Origin: an uncultured Paracoccaceae bacterium
GTDB taxonomy: Bacteria > Pseudomonadota > Alphaproteobacteria > Rhodobacterales > Rhodobacteraceae
Assembly: GCA_947500135.1 (NCBI GenBank)
Contig: CANMQX010000002.1
Span: forward strand, 186,001 to 250,000
Length of the DNA stretch: 64,000 nucleotides
Direction of reading: 5' to 3'
Within the stretch, counting starts at the first letter, position 1; every line of letters begins with the position of its first letter. Shown here in pieces: positions 54,746 to 64,000 of this stretch. The translations under genes were made by a program, and so were the position numbers. The notes beneath the pieces were generated by a model, which saw only the letters and a program-made list of their open reading frames with translations, was not told the origin of the DNA and did no database searches.

Positions 54746-55821
54746 CAGTTATCTCCTGTCGTCATATCTTTGGGGGCCAGTGGCAATGAGATGCGAAAAA
54801 CCGTGCGCCCCGGCACGCTGTCCACCGAAATCCAACCACCTGCATCGCCGATCAGCTTGGACACCAGCGCGAGCCCCAATCCGGTGCCATTTTCACGCCC
54901 CGACACAAAGGGTTCAAAAATGTCGTCGGCAATCTCGGCCGGCAGGCCCGGACCATCGTCAATAATCTCGACCTGTAGTGGCAATCTGGCTTGCGTCCCG
55001 TCAGATCGCCGCACCCGCAGGGAGGTGTCATAGAATGTGTGCAGGCGAATGGTGCCTGCTTCCTTGCTGGCTTCTGAGGCATTTTTCAGCAGGTTCAGAA
55101 AGACCTGCAGCAACTGGTCGGCATCAGCCAAGGTTTGCGGCAAGGACGGATCGTAATCCTCCACAAACAGCATATGTGCGCCGAATCCAACAGCGGCGGA
55201 CTGGCGCGCGCGGTCCAGTACATCATGGATGTTGACCGGTCGCAGTTCCGGCGGGCGCAAATTGCCAAATTGCTCAACCTGTTCCAGCAGTTTCACGATC
55301 CGGCGGCTTTCGGCGACGATCAGATCGGTCATTTCCTGATCTTCCGGGGTAAGGCCCATGGAGAGTAATTGTGCGGCACCAGTGATCCCCGCCAGCGGGT
55401 TCTTGATCTCATGCGCCAGCATTTCGGCCATGCCAATCGCAGACTTTGCCGCCTTTTCAGACGAATGATGCTGGTTGATCCGGCTGGCAATCTCGCGCGG
55501 GCTGATCATGATAATCATCATCTCGTCTGCCCCCTGTAAGGGGGCGAATTGCAGATTGCACAGCATCGGGGCCCCTTCCCCACTGCCGACATCAACATCA
55601 TTGACGAAAAGCGATGTGCGGTTTTGCCGGGCGCGCGTGAACGGCGCCTCAAGCGGCGCATCGATCATCACCTTTTCCCATAACCGCTGCCCGGTCAGCG
55701 CCCGTGCTGACATGTTCAGAAAACTTTCCGCTGCCGGATTACTGGCCGCGATGACGTCATCACGATCCAATAGCAGCGCAGGCACCGGCAGCGATGACCA
55801 AAGGGCGGTATCAACGATCAT
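54745..55821 (-). CDS. ntrB: Nitrogen regulation sensor kinase NtrB
   Basis: A 358-residue soluble kinase with an N-terminal PAS domain ([20 protein letters not shown]), the phosphoacceptor region [20 protein letters not shown] and an ATPase domain ([24 protein letters not shown]). It has no membrane segment, as expected for NtrB, which is controlled by PII protein. The ATG overlaps the dusB stop (ATGA) and its own stop overlaps ntrC (TGATG). Confidence 0.96.
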   Translation of the reverse strand: MIVDTALWSSLPVPALLLDRDDVIAASNPAAESFLNMSARALTGQRLWEKVMIDAPLEAPFTRARQNRTSLFVNDVDVGSGEGAPMLCNLQFAPLQGADEMMIIMISPREIASRINQHHSSEKAAKSAIGMAEMLAHEIKNPLAGITGAAQLLSMGLTPEDQEMTDLIVAESRRIVKLLEQVEQFGNLRPPELRPVNIHDVLDRARQSAAVGFGAHMLFVEDYDPSLPQTLADADQLLQVFLNLLKNASEASKEAGTIRLHTFYDTSLRVRRSDGTQARLPLQVEIIDDGPGLPAEIADDIFEPFVSGRENGTGLGLALVSKLIGDAGGWISVDSVPGRTVFRISLPLAPKDMTTGDN

Positions 55822-56819
55822 GCAGCCACCTGTTCGGTCAGCGCATCGGGCAAATCGCGCAGCACCGCGCGCGGGTCTTTCTGTGTCAGCATGGCCTTGC
55901 GCAACCCCGGCGGCGTGCCCGCGTCATCCATATACCAACCCAGATGTTTGCGTGCGATGCGTGGGCCCAGCGTCAGCCCATAAAAGCTCAACATCGCCTC
56001 GTAATGTCCACCGACCATATCGATCAGCGCGCGGTCTTGCGGGATCACAGGTGGCACTGTGCCATGCAGCTCCGCCGCCACCTGGGCCAACACCCAGGGA
56101 CGCCCTTGCGCGCCGCGCCCAATCATCACACCATTGGCCCCCGACAACACCAACGCCTTGCGTGCGGTACCCGCATCCACGATGTCGCCATTGGCAATCA
56201 CCGGGATCGACACGGCGTCTTTCACAGCCCGGATCGCCGCCCAATCGGCGGATCCCTTGTAAAACTGGCATCGCGTGCGGCCATGGATCGTGATCATCCG
56301 CACGCCAGCCGCTTCGGCGCGGCGGGCAATGTCGGGCGCATTCAGGCAATCATCATCCCAGCCCAGCCTGGTTTTTAATGTCACCGGGATATCGACCGCC
56401 CCGACGACCGCTTCGATCAGCGACAGGGCATGATCAGGCGTACGCATCAGCGCCGACCCGGAATAACCGCTGGTCACTTTCTTGGCAGGGCAACCCATGT
56501 TGATGTCAATCATCGCCGCACCGTTACCCGCGATCATCCGCGCCGCCTCTGCCATCCAGGGCGCCTCGCGGCCTGCGATCTGAACGGCGGTGCTGTCCTG
56601 ATCAAAGCCCAGTTCGGCGCGATCACGCACGGATTGCTTGGCTTGCACCATTTCCTGGCTTGCGACCATCTCGCTCACCACCCAGCCCACGCCGAATGAC
56701 GCGACCAATTGGCGAAATGGCAAATCCGTAATGCCCGCCAAAGGGGCGAGTGCCACGGGCGGCTGCAATGCAACCTGGTCTAATTTAATCGAATCGTTCT
56801 TTGCCAAAGGATCAGTCAC
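55818..56819 (-). CDS. dusB: tRNA-dihydrouridine synthase B
   Basis: A 333-residue FMN enzyme that reduces uridines in tRNA, known as NifR3 in Rhodobacter because it lies upstream of ntrB. Seen motifs are [36 protein letters not shown] (active-site cysteine), [17 protein letters not shown] and [11 protein letters not shown]. The start is a GTG at 56819; no ATG is available near the expected N terminus. It leads the operon and is divergent from ispDF. Confidence 0.94.
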   Translation of the reverse strand: MTDPLAKNDSIKLDQVALQPPVALAPLAGITDLPFRQLVASFGVGWVVSEMVASQEMVQAKQSVRDRAELGFDQDSTAVQIAGREAPWMAEAARMIAGNGAAMIDINMGCPAKKVTSGYSGSALMRTPDHALSLIEAVVGAVDIPVTLKTRLGWDDDCLNAPDIARRAEAAGVRMITIHGRTRCQFYKGSADWAAIRAVKDAVSIPVIANGDIVDAGTARKALVLSGANGVMIGRGAQGRPWVLAQVAAELHGTVPPVIPQDRALIDMVGGHYEAMLSFYGLTLGPRIARKHLGWYMDDAGTPPGLRKAMLTQKDPRAVLRDLPDALTEQVAA

Positions 56820-57005
56820 TTGCCCAAACAGTGCGCGATGACATCGAAATACGGGGAAACCACCGGTTTCACAACGAACCAGACTATCACATCAGTGCAA
56901 AAAACAGCATTCGCTTAATTTTTAGGCATATAGATGCAGAAACTGTCGATTTGCACCTACCTGCGCGCCATCCTAAACCTGCAATGATCAATGGAAAGAA
57001 GCCGC

Positions 57006-58139
57006 ATGACCACTGTCGCCATCATCGTCGCCGCCGGGCGTGGCACCCGGGCGGGTGGTGCGCTGCCAAAACAGTGGCAGATGCTGAATAACCGTCCCGT
57101 GGCCGCCCATGCAATGCAGCAATTTACGGATCACCCGGGCGTCGATCAACTGGTTCTGGTGCTGCATCCCGACGATATCGGCACCGATCTTTGGCCAACA
57201 TCACCAGCAGCAGAGGTGGTCACAGGCGGGGCCACACGACAGGCATCGGTCCTTGCCGGATTACAGGCGGTCGAGGGTATTGCGGACAAAGTTCTGATCC
57301 ATGACGCCGCACGCCCATTGGTCAGCAAAGATGTCATCGACAATGTGCTAAGCGCCCTTGAAACACATCTGGGCGCGGCACCCGCCGTCGCGGTGACCGA
57401 TACACTGTGGCGCGGTGCAAAGGGTCATGTGACAGGCGTGCAGGATCGCGCAGGCCTTTTTCGTGCCCAGACGCCACAAGGCTTCCACCTCGCCCCCCTG
57501 CTTGCCGCGCATCGCGCGATGACCGAAGACGCCACCGATGATGTGGCGGTGGCGCGCGCCGCAGGGCTGGACGTGGCCATCGTGGCAGGTGATGAAGACA
57601 ATATGAAAATCACCGGCCCGGATGACCTTGCCCGGGCGACGAAACTGATGAGGCAGCGCATGGATGTCAGATGCGGCAATGGGTATGACGTTCACCGGTT
57701 CGGGCCGGGTGATCACGTCTGGCTGTGTGGTGTGCAAATCCCCCACGGGCGCGGGCTGCAAGGCCATTCGGATGCCGATGTGGGCATGCATGCGGTGACC
57801 GACGCGATCTATGGCGCGCTGGGCATGGGCGATATCGGCCAGCACTTCCCGCCATCTGATCCGCAATGGAAAGGGGCTGCCAGCCATATCTTTCTGGAAC
57901 ATGCCGCCGGGCTGGCGCGTGAAAACGGCTTCGATATCAGCAATGTGGACTGCACACTGGTCTGCGAATTCCCGAAAATCGGCCCGCATCAACCCGCGAT
58001 GAAAGCGGCATTGGCCGAAATCATGCAGCTTGATGGCGCCCGGATCAGTGTGAAGGCCACAACATCCGAACGGCTCGGCTTTACCGGGCGCGAAGAAGGC
58101 ATCGCATCCATCGCAACCGTCACAATGGTGAAATCATGA
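57006..58139 (+). CDS. ispDF: Bifunctional isoprenoid enzyme IspD-IspF
   Basis: A 377-residue fusion of two steps of the MEP pathway. IspD (about 1-218) has [20 protein letters not shown] and [11 protein letters not shown]; it attaches CMP to methylerythritol phosphate. IspF (about 220-377) has [27 protein letters not shown] and [12 protein letters not shown]; it makes the cyclic diphosphate. The fusion is common in alphaproteobacteria. The ATG at 57006 follows GGAAAG. It overlaps pgpA by ATGA. Confidence 0.96.
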   Translation: MTTVAIIVAAGRGTRAGGALPKQWQMLNNRPVAAHAMQQFTDHPGVDQLVLVLHPDDIGTDLWPTSPAAEVVTGGATRQASVLAGLQAVEGIADKVLIHDAARPLVSKDVIDNVLSALETHLGAAPAVAVTDTLWRGAKGHVTGVQDRAGLFRAQTPQGFHLAPLLAAHRAMTEDATDDVAVARAAGLDVAIVAGDEDNMKITGPDDLARATKLMRQRMDVRCGNGYDVHRFGPGDHVWLCGVQIPHGRGLQGHSDADVGMHAVTDAIYGALGMGDIGQHFPPSDPQWKGAASHIFLEHAAGLARENGFDISNVDCTLVCEFPKIGPHQPAMKAALAEIMQLDGARISVKATTSERLGFTGREEGIASIATVTMVKS

Positions 58140-58645
58140 CCCATCTGATCGCTACCTTCTTTTACGCAGGCCATATCCGCCCTGCCCCCGGCACATGGGG
58201 GTCGCTTGCGGCCTTGCCTGTGGCCTGGGTCATCTATGTGCTGACTGGCCCCTGGGGTTTGGTGGTCGGGGTTGTGCTATCTTACGTGCTTGGCGTCTGG
58301 GCCACAGCCGAAGAAACACGCGGCAAGGATGACCACGACCCGTCCGAAATCGTGATTGATGAGGTTTGCGGCCAATGGATCGCCCTTTTGCCCGTGGCCT
58401 TTGGTGCGGCCAATGCCGGTGTGCCGATCACCGCCCTTTGGCCCGGCTGGATCGCGGCGTTCATCCTGTTCCGGTTCTTTGACATCACCAAACTGGGGCC
58501 TGTCGGTTGGGCTGACCGGAAACACGGACCGACAGGGGTCATGCTGGATGATGTAATTGCGGGTCTCTTTGCCGCGATTGGCGTCGCCCTGCTGGCCTAT
58601 CTGGCACATGTGGGCTTTGTAAACGCAGTGCCGGACCAGCCATGA
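58136..58645 (+). CDS. pgpA: Phosphatidylglycerophosphatase A
   Basis: A 169-residue membrane protein with three or four spans. The PgpA hallmarks are [20 protein letters not shown] at the N terminus, [20 protein letters not shown] near residue 63 and [20 protein letters not shown], then [13 protein letters not shown]. It removes phosphate from phosphatidylglycerophosphate to make phosphatidylglycerol. Overlaps both neighbours by four bases. Confidence 0.95.
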   Translation: MTHLIATFFYAGHIRPAPGTWGSLAALPVAWVIYVLTGPWGLVVGVVLSYVLGVWATAEETRGKDDHDPSEIVIDEVCGQWIALLPVAFGAANAGVPITALWPGWIAAFILFRFFDITKLGPVGWADRKHGPTGVMLDDVIAGLFAAIGVALLAYLAHVGFVNAVPDQP

Positions 58646-59127
58646 TGGATGTGGCCGCCCTGCTGGACCAAGCCCGCGCGAAAGGGGTGATGATCGCCAC
58701 CGCAGAAAGCTGCACCGGCGGTATGGTGGCAGCCGCCATCACCGATATTGCAGGCAGCTCAGCCGTATTTGACCGTGGTTTTGTGACCTATACCAACGCG
58801 GCCAAGATGCAGATGCTGGCGGTGCAATCCACAACGCTTGACGCCCATGGCGCAGTGTCCGAACCGGTGGCGCGGGAAATGGCGACAGGCGCGCTGGCCC
58901 ATTCAGATGCAGATATCGCAGTTTCGATCACCGGCATCGCAGGCCCCGGCGGGTCAGAACACAAGCCCGAAGGCCGGGTCTGTTTCGGGCTGGCGACCGG
59001 CGACGCGATCCAGACATCAACGGTTGAATTTGGGGCGCGAGGGCGGGCGCAGGTCAGGCAGGCGGCCTGCGATCATGCGCTAACGCTTGTGCAGCAGGCG
59101 ATCCTGTCATCTCTGCCTGATAATTAG
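58642..59127 (+). CDS. pncC: CinA-family C-terminal protein (nicotinamide-nucleotide amidase)
   Basis: A 161-residue stand-alone CinA C-terminal domain. It has the family motifs TAESCTGGMVAAAITDIAGS and SITGIAGPGGSEHKPEGRVC. This domain deamidates nicotinamide mononucleotide in pyridine nucleotide recycling; stand-alone forms are called PncC or YgaD. Starts with ATG overlapping the pgpA stop. Last gene of the ispDF-pgpA-pncC run. Confidence 0.9.
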   Translation: MMDVAALLDQARAKGVMIATAESCTGGMVAAAITDIAGSSAVFDRGFVTYTNAAKMQMLAVQSTTLDAHGAVSEPVAREMATGALAHSDADIAVSITGIAGPGGSEHKPEGRVCFGLATGDAIQTSTVEFGARGRAQVRQAACDHALTLVQQAILSSLPDN

Positions 59128-59194
59128 GCTTTGGCGCTGCAGGGCGCCCATTTCCCACGCATTTCAAAAATTGCTGTAATCCTGTGCGGCAGTT

Positions 59195-59208
59195 GTGGCA
59201 TCTGCCAC
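59195..59208. promoter_or_regulatory. 14-base dyad upstream of amt
   Basis: GTGGCA and TGCCAC flank TC, about 70 bases before the amt ATG. A nearby GGCAG (59188-59192) can pair alternatively with CTGCC. It could be an operator for a nitrogen regulator; no sigma-54 promoter with GG/GC at the right spacing is found. Confidence 0.35.
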
Positions 59209-59275
59209 TTTTCTGACCACAGCGAATCCGCCCTAACCCGCCCAACGGGAAAACCCAACAGGAAGGGACGGGACA

Positions 59276-60457
59276 ATGAACGGAGCGGATACAGCGTGGA
59301 TCATCGTCGCCACGGCGCTTGTTTTATTCATGACATTGCCGGGGCTGGCGCTGTTTTATGGGGGGCTTGTGCGGGCGCGCAACGTGCTCAGCGTGTTTAT
59401 GCATTGCTATGCCATCGCATGTTTGATGAGCGTGCTTTGGTTCGCCTTCGGCTATTCCATCGCCTTTGGGTCCGGCACATCGGGCTATTGGGGCGGGTTG
59501 GACAAGATGTTCCTGGGCGGAATCACTGCGGACACGCTGTCGGGTACATTGCCCGAGGTGCTGTTCTTTGCCTTCCAGATGACATTTGCGATCATCACGC
59601 CTGCGCTGATTGTGGGCGCTTATGTCGAACGGATTGGGTTTGGCTTTGTACTGCTTTTCTCGGGCCTATGGATGCTCCTGTGCTATGCACCCGTGGTTCA
59701 TTGGGTCTGGGGCGGTGGTATGCTGGCCGATGGCGGCATCTTTGGCGAGGTCGGAGTAAAAGATTTCGCAGGCGGGATCGTCGTGCATGAAACCGCTGGC
59801 TTGGCAGCCTTAATCCTGGCGATCTTTCTGGGCGCGCGGCGCGATCCGTCCAAACCACCACATAACCCCGGCATGGTGATGATCGGTGCCGCGATGCTGT
59901 GGGTCGGTTGGTTTGGCTTTAATGGCGGATCACAACTTGCGGCGGATGGTGGTGCTGCTATGGCGCTGACGGTCACTCATATCTCAGCTGCAACCGCATC
60001 GCTGACATGGGCGCTGTGGGAACGCATCAAATTCGGCAAGGCATCCCTTGTCGGCATGGTCACCGGCACCATTGCGGGTCTTGCGTCAATCACCCCCGCT
60101 TCAGGTTTCGTTGGCCCGATTGAGGCGCTGGCCATCGGTGCCATCGCCGGTATCCTCTGCCAAGAGGCCGTGGTCATGATCCGCAATGTCTTCAAAATCG
60201 ACGACACGCTGGATGTGTTTGCCGTACATGGTGTCGGCGGCATCTTTGGCACCATCATGATCGCCGTCTTCGGGGTCGGTACTTGGGCCGCCCAGCTGGG
60301 ATCATTGGTGATTGTCGGGGGCTTTACTGTGGTTGTGACGATCACGCTGATCTTCCTCTGCCGCATGGTCACTGACCTGCGCGTCGATCACGAGACCGAA
60401 GTGACCGGGCTTGACCTCACCGTACATGGTGAGCGGGCTTATGAGTTCAACAGTTAG
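59276..60457 (+). CDS. amt: Ammonium transporter (Amt family)
   Basis: A 393-residue channel with 11 spans. It starts directly with the first membrane segment and has no signal peptide. The two pore histidines are H171 (GGIVVHETAG) and H318 (FAVHGVGGIFG); FYGGLVRARNVLS and WFGFNGGSQLAADG are also typical. AGGAAGGGA precedes the ATG. There is no glnK next to it, which is unusual. Its last 11 bases overlap the end of the convergent MmgE/PrpD gene. Confidence 0.95.
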   Translation: MNGADTAWIIVATALVLFMTLPGLALFYGGLVRARNVLSVFMHCYAIACLMSVLWFAFGYSIAFGSGTSGYWGGLDKMFLGGITADTLSGTLPEVLFFAFQMTFAIITPALIVGAYVERIGFGFVLLFSGLWMLLCYAPVVHWVWGGGMLADGGIFGEVGVKDFAGGIVVHETAGLAALILAIFLGARRDPSKPPHNPGMVMIGAAMLWVGWFGFNGGSQLAADGGAAMALTVTHISAATASLTWALWERIKFGKASLVGMVTGTIAGLASITPASGFVGPIEALAIGAIAGILCQEAVVMIRNVFKIDDTLDVFAVHGVGGIFGTIMIAVFGVGTWAAQLGSLVIVGGFTVVVTITLIFLCRMVTDLRVDHETEVTGLDLTVHGERAYEFNS

Positions 60458-61724
60458 GGCGCTGCAACAAACCCGTCATGCGTGCCAGATCGCCTGACGC
60501 AACAGCTTGCCACAAATCCTCTGCCAAGGCCCGCCCGACCACGGCGCGGGCCTTTTGCATTAACCGATCTGCCCTTGTCGATGTGGTCAGCGGTGCGTCG
60601 AGGTCATGAAACACGCTTTGTATCGACCCATCCGTCATCGTCAAATCAACACGGGCCTGCATCTCAGTCAGGGTCGGATCCTCCTGCACGGTGATCTTGT
60701 CACGCAATGCGACCAATGCAGGGTCGCGTGTCACGTCATCGCTGAAACTCTCAATTCGTGCAGTACTGACACCAGACAGGGCCATGGCGGCCGTCAAGAG
60801 ATAGGAAAATTTCGCCTCCAACCCGGTTTTGGGCGCAGGATTATTGCATACGCTCATCCAACGCGGATGGGTAAACACCACGGCTGATTGGGCGGGCCCA
60901 GCTGCCCCGGCCAAAGCCTCCAGCATGGCATGCAAGCCATGGCAGCAGGCATGGAATTTATGGCTAACATCCCGCATCAGCCAGCGCGCGCCCATATCAT
61001 CAAATGCGGTCTCATCCGCCGCACCATGATGGGTGGCGCCAAACCCCAACGGACCGCTCAGCCCCACCGGGCTAGATGACATACCTGCCGCTGCCCACCC
61101 CGCCGCCAAAACCCCAGCCTCAGCAGCCAGCCCTGCGTTCAGCGGCTTGCCCATCGTCCCAAATTGCGACTTCAACCCGGCCGCTTTGGTCGCAGCAAGG
61201 CCAAGCGCGGTGATCATTTGCGCCTCGGTCAACTGCATCAGGCGCGATGCAGCCATGACCGCGCCAAAAGCCCCCGCAGTTGCCGTTTGATGAAAACCCA
61301 GCTGATAATGGCCGCGACCCAGCCACAAACCAACACGCACGGCGATTTCTGACCCGATCAGGGCGGCGCTGATGACGTCGGGCAAATCAGCACCCTGCGC
61401 TACGGCCAGTGCCGCTGGCACCACCGCCACGCTGGTATGGCCGATATGGGCGAAATGCGTGTCGTCGTAATCCAGCGCATGGCTGGTTGCACCGTTGATC
61501 AAGGCCGCCCGAGATGGTGGGACCGGATCACCCCCAACGACCGCTGCCGGTCCATAAGCGGCCTCGGCAACGGCATGATCCCGCAGAATACGCGCAACAG
61601 GCTCATCACGACCCGCAATCGCGCAAACGGCCCAGTCAAACAAGGCCAACCGCATGATATCCAGCGTGTCATCATCCGGTTCCGCCTCGCGGACAAAACG
61701 GGCGATGCGCGCCTCAATACTCAT
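60447..61724 (-). CDS. MmgE/PrpD-family protein
   Basis: A 425-residue all-helical-core protein of the MmgE/PrpD family, which includes 2-methylcitrate dehydratase and cis-aconitate decarboxylase. The N-terminal hallmark is LALFDWAVCAIAGRDEPVAR, then ALDYDDTHFAHIGHTSVAVV (the DDTH block) and KFHACCHGLHAMLEAL. Without other methylcitrate-cycle genes nearby the substrate cannot be set. It overlaps the COQ10-like gene by ATGA. Confidence 0.88.
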   Translation of the reverse strand: MSIEARIARFVREAEPDDDTLDIMRLALFDWAVCAIAGRDEPVARILRDHAVAEAAYGPAAVVGGDPVPPSRAALINGATSHALDYDDTHFAHIGHTSVAVVPAALAVAQGADLPDVISAALIGSEIAVRVGLWLGRGHYQLGFHQTATAGAFGAVMAASRLMQLTEAQMITALGLAATKAAGLKSQFGTMGKPLNAGLAAEAGVLAAGWAAAGMSSSPVGLSGPLGFGATHHGAADETAFDDMGARWLMRDVSHKFHACCHGLHAMLEALAGAAGPAQSAVVFTHPRWMSVCNNPAPKTGLEAKFSYLLTAAMALSGVSTARIESFSDDVTRDPALVALRDKITVQEDPTLTEMQARVDLTMTDGSIQSVFHDLDAPLTTSTRADRLMQKARAVVGRALAEDLWQAVASGDLARMTGLLQRPNC

Positions 61725-62164
61725 CCATGCAATTCCGCAGCACGACGTTCGAATGACCGGACAATCCGTTGCATCGCCTCGTTAAAGAACATGCCCGCCG
61801 CGCCCTGCAATAACCGGTTGCGGAACTCAAAATCTACGTAAAAAGATACCTCGCAACCGCCATCGACATCCTTGAAATTCCACTGGCTTTCCATGTGGCG
61901 AAACGGGCCATCCAGATATTCGGTATCGATCCGCATATCATCGGGCCAAAGGGTCACGCGGCTGCCAAATGTTTCCCGAAACACTTTGAACGAAATCACA
62001 AGATCGGCCAGCATCACCGTCTTTTCGCCCTCATCCACTGTGCTGCGAATGCGCGCAGCGGCGGTCCAGGGCAGGAATTGGGGGTATTTTGCTACATCGG
62101 CAACCAGATCATACATCTGCTGGGCGGTGTATGGCAGAAACTTCGTCTCGGAATGGGTCGGCAT
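61721..62164 (-). CDS. COQ10/RatA-like START domain protein
   Basis: A 147-residue protein with the polyketide cyclase/START fold of the COQ10 family ([24 protein letters not shown] starts the domain, and [20 protein letters not shown] follows). Members bind ubiquinone and related lipids or act as the ribosome-binding RatA protein. The ATG at 62164 is chosen by family length; a longer start would cross the gap to hpt. Its stop overlaps the MmgE/PrpD start. Confidence 0.87.
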   Translation of the reverse strand: MPTHSETKFLPYTAQQMYDLVADVAKYPQFLPWTAAARIRSTVDEGEKTVMLADLVISFKVFRETFGSRVTLWPDDMRIDTEYLDGPFRHMESQWNFKDVDGGCEVSFYVDFEFRNRLLQGAAGMFFNEAMQRIVRSFERRAAELHG

Positions 62165-62248
62165 TGCGTGTCTTTCGCGGGTGACTTCACCCACGGATGT
62201 CGTAAACTCCACCCGAAAAATCAACCCACTAACGCGCGAGACGTCCAC

Positions 62249-62797
62249 ATGCCGCACCGCCCCTATGCCATCGATGAAATGATCAGCGCCAAGTCCATTG
62301 CGGCCCGGATAGAGGATCTGGCACGCGACATTCAGGCTGATTTCGCCAATACCGACAAGCTGGTCGTGGTGGGGCTGTTGCGTGGGTCCTTCGTATTCAT
62401 CGCCGATCTGGTGCGCGAATTGGACCTGCCCGTCGAGGTCGATTTTCTAGAAGCATCATCCTATGGAGACGCCATGGAAAGCAGCCGGGAAGTACGTATT
62501 TTCAAAGACTTGCGCGGCCAAATTGAAGGGCGTGATGTGCTGGTGGTCGAAGATATCATCGATACCGGCCACACACTCAGCCATGTCAGTGACTACCTGC
62601 AAACCAAACATCCCGCACGGCTGCGATCCATCGCCCTGCTTGATAAACCCGCCCGGCGCGAGGTTGATTTCAAAGCCGATTGGACTGGCTTTGAAATCCC
62701 CGATGAATTCGTGGTGGGCTACGGGATCGATTTTGCCCAACGCAACCGCAACCTGCCCTTTATCGGCAAAGTGCGGTTCACCGACGACGCCGCATGA
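62249..62797 (+). CDS. hpt: Hypoxanthine phosphoribosyltransferase
   Basis: A 182-residue purine salvage enzyme. The phosphoribosyl diphosphate motif [17 protein letters not shown] is at about residue 98-114, the [14 protein letters not shown] loop at 40-53, and the tail has [20 protein letters not shown]. It makes IMP or GMP from free bases. The start at 62249 gives [13 protein letters not shown]. It overlaps a small membrane protein gene by ATGA and is divergent from the COQ10-like gene. Confidence 0.94.
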   Translation: MPHRPYAIDEMISAKSIAARIEDLARDIQADFANTDKLVVVGLLRGSFVFIADLVRELDLPVEVDFLEASSYGDAMESSREVRIFKDLRGQIEGRDVLVVEDIIDTGHTLSHVSDYLQTKHPARLRSIALLDKPARREVDFKADWTGFEIPDEFVVGYGIDFAQRNRNLPFIGKVRFTDDAA

Positions 62798-62970
62798 GCC
62801 CGCATTGGCTTCTTCGGGCCAAACGCTGGGCACAAAACCCGCCATCGCGCAAACGGATCAGGCTGGTCTTTGGCGTGATTGCGTTCTGCATTGTGCTTTA
62901 TCTGATCGAACGAACAGTCGGTTGGCCGTCATTGCTGACCCCAAACGATATGCGGCGGGGATTGGGGTAA
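62794..62970 (+). CDS. 58-residue single-span membrane protein downstream of hpt
   Basis: The ATG overlaps the hpt stop (ATGA) and the frame ends in TAA at 62968-62970. The product has a basic N-terminal part ([20 protein letters not shown]), one membrane segment ([15 protein letters not shown]) and a short polar tail. The translational coupling and the positive-inside pattern argue that it is real. No family recognised. Confidence 0.62.
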   Translation: MSPHWLLRAKRWAQNPPSRKRIRLVFGVIAFCIVLYLIERTVGWPSLLTPNDMRRGLG

Positions 62971-63064
62971 CCTGGGTTGTGTTGAAGCGTTCACGTAAAC
63001 TTCAAGCAGATTTTTTCAAAACCTGTGCCTATAGTGGGGCTATCCACACTTATTGGGGGCACCA

Positions 63065-63538
63065 ATGACTTTGAACTGGAAAACACTTATTACCATCACG
63101 GCAATCGCAACAACCGGGGCAGCATTTGCGGGCGGCCATACGTCAACGCCGGAAGAAACTGCGATGAAAGTGCGCAAGGCGCATATGCAGCTTCTTTCAT
63201 TTAATCTGGGCGTTCTGGGCGGCATGGCGCAGGAAAAAGCACCCTATGACGCACAGGCCGCATCCATCGCAGCCGCCAATCTGGCGGCCATGGCGGGGAT
63301 CAACCAAACCGGTTATTGGCTGGATGGCACAGACACCAGCGTTGAGGGCAGTCGGGCAAAGGCGGAAATCTGGACCGATCCGGCTGGTTTCGAAGAAGAC
63401 ATATCCGATCTGGCCGGCGCATCCACCGCATTGGCGGCGGTCGCGGGTGACGGGCTTGATGCACTCAAGGCGGCATTCGGTCCTGTCGGCAAGGCCTGTG
63501 GTGATTGTCACGAGGCATATCGCGCACCGCGCAACTAA
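63065..63538 (+). CDS. Cytochrome c'/c556-type cytochrome
   Basis: A 157-residue periplasmic cytochrome with a signal peptide (MTLNWKTLITITAIATTGAA) and a single heme-binding motif CGDCH near the C terminus (GKACGDCHEAYRAPRN). The C-terminal heme site and helical body are those of class II cytochromes c. It is followed four bases later by another cytochrome gene, and the two are probably co-expressed. Confidence 0.9.
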   Translation: MTLNWKTLITITAIATTGAAFAGGHTSTPEETAMKVRKAHMQLLSFNLGVLGGMAQEKAPYDAQAASIAAANLAAMAGINQTGYWLDGTDTSVEGSRAKAEIWTDPAGFEEDISDLAGASTALAAVAGDGLDALKAAFGPVGKACGDCHEAYRAPRN

Positions 63539-63541
63539 GCC

Positions 63542-64000
63542 ATGAAAGCCCTGCGCTGGATCGCCATTCTGTTCGTTTTCGGGCTGGTCGTCGGGTGGGT
63601 CGTGACACGGGCCCAAACATTGCCCGATGACGCGCTTGACGGGTTGGTCGGCGATCCTGCGCGGGGTCAGATCACCTTTGCCGCTGCAGGCTGCGCATCC
63701 TGCCATACAGCCCCAGATGACACATCCGAGTTGCTATCCGGCGGGCAGGTTTTTGCGACGGGTTTTGGGACCTTCATCGCGCCCAATATCTCGCCCGATC
63801 CAGAACATGGGATTGGCAATTGGACCGATCTGGAGCTCGCCAATGCGATTGTCAAAGGCGTGTCGCCGGACGGCAGCCATTATTACCCCGCCTTCCCTTA
63901 CAGCGCCTATAACAAGGCGAAGATGCAGGATGTGGTCGATCTGATTGCCCATCTGCGCAGCCTTCCCGTCTCTGACATCGCCAGCAAACCGCATCAGATC
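63542..64000 (+). CDS. Membrane-anchored class I cytochrome c, cut by the window end
   Basis: The first 153 codons are in the window; the frame is still open at base 64000. It has an N-terminal membrane segment (IAILFVFGLVVGWVV), then one heme motif C51-x-x-C54-H55 (CASCH). The stretch APNISPDPEHGIGNWTDLEL, with the following methionine region, resembles the cytochrome subunit of alcohol or sugar dehydrogenases. The C-terminal part, and any further heme sites, cannot be seen. Confidence 0.82.
   Translation, partial: MKALRWIAILFVFGLVVGWVVTRAQTLPDDALDGLVGDPARGQITFAAAGCASCHTAPDDTSELLSGGQVFATGFGTFIAPNISPDPEHGIGNWTDLELANAIVKGVSPDGSHYYPAFPYSAYNKAKMQDVVDLIAHLRSLPVSDIASKPHQI

Noticed and set aside
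59195..59225. Possible sigma-54 promoter before amt (TGGCA-type start)
   Set aside because: The GG and GC elements are not at the required 10-base spacing, and NtrC here lacks the sigma-54 contact motif.
1..64000. tRNA genes, rRNA genes, CRISPR arrays, transposases or phage genes
   Set aside because: None found. Gaps between genes are short and hold no cloverleaf, repeat array or terminal inverted repeats that I could see by eye.

Overview
The window is a chromosomal segment of a marine alphaproteobacterium of the Rhodobacterales (Roseobacter group). The evidence is the gene content and order rather than any single marker: a phoR-pstSCAB-phoU-phoB cluster, a dusB-ntrBC-ntrYX-trkAH-hfq-hflX string, a fused ispDF gene, an N-terminally extended ribosomal protein S9, a class II DAHP synthase, TRAP and branched-chain-type ABC transporters, and dense ATGA/TAATG overlaps in a GC-rich genome. 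I see no rRNA, tRNA, CRISPR array, prophage or insertion sequence.

Layout. 1-453: end of an XdhC-family gene. 462-5158: a LysR regulator followed by a DUF1445 (D-glutamate cyclase-like) gene and a three-part TRAP transporter. 5277-6238: rplM-rpsI. 6504-9959: gnd, a small membrane protein, an AraC regulator and a glycine-zipper lipoprotein. 10190-12137: a three-gene operon (two membrane proteins and an NAD(P)-binding epimerase-like protein). 12147-13820: a membrane-anchored alpha/beta hydrolase. 13974-14258: a decayed Lrp/AsnC remnant. 14350-21329: the phosphate regulon core with a Pho box in front of pstS. 21481-24770: an orphan protein, a gamma-carbonic anhydrase-like protein, gmk, yicC and a PAS protein. 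24771-27327: class II DAHP synthase and a GlxA-type regulator. 27481-33252: a complete ABC importer operon containing two unexpected extra genes, a 52-residue membrane ORF and a 147-residue secreted protein. 33310-35772: a penicillin acylase-family Ntn hydrolase. 36281-44890: an acetate module (acs, adk, DUF4212 plus sodium:solute symporter, a cNMP/CBS/nucleotidyltransferase protein, a membrane protein, and a membrane-tethered DEDDh exonuclease). 45091-56819: hflX, hfq, trkH, trkA, ntrX, ntrY, ntrC, ntrB and dusB, all on the minus strand. 57006-59127: ispDF, pgpA, pncC-like. 59276-64000: amt, MmgE/PrpD, a COQ10/RatA-like protein, hpt, a small membrane protein and two c-type cytochromes, the last cut by the window edge.

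How the genes work together. Acs makes AMP and adenylate kinase recycles it; the symporter pair supplies the acetate, and two signalling-type proteins lie downstream in the same run. This acetate module, in which a GlnD-like nucleotidyltransferase and a DEDDh nuclease could act as opposing enzymes, is the best candidate for an undescribed system. Its leader also carries a hairpin that would bury the acs ribosome binding site. Other points worth attention are NtrC and NtrX proteins that lack the sigma-54 contact motif, a PhoR without membrane segments, and the two extra genes in the ABC operon. All functions are inferred from sequence motifs and context; no database search was possible.
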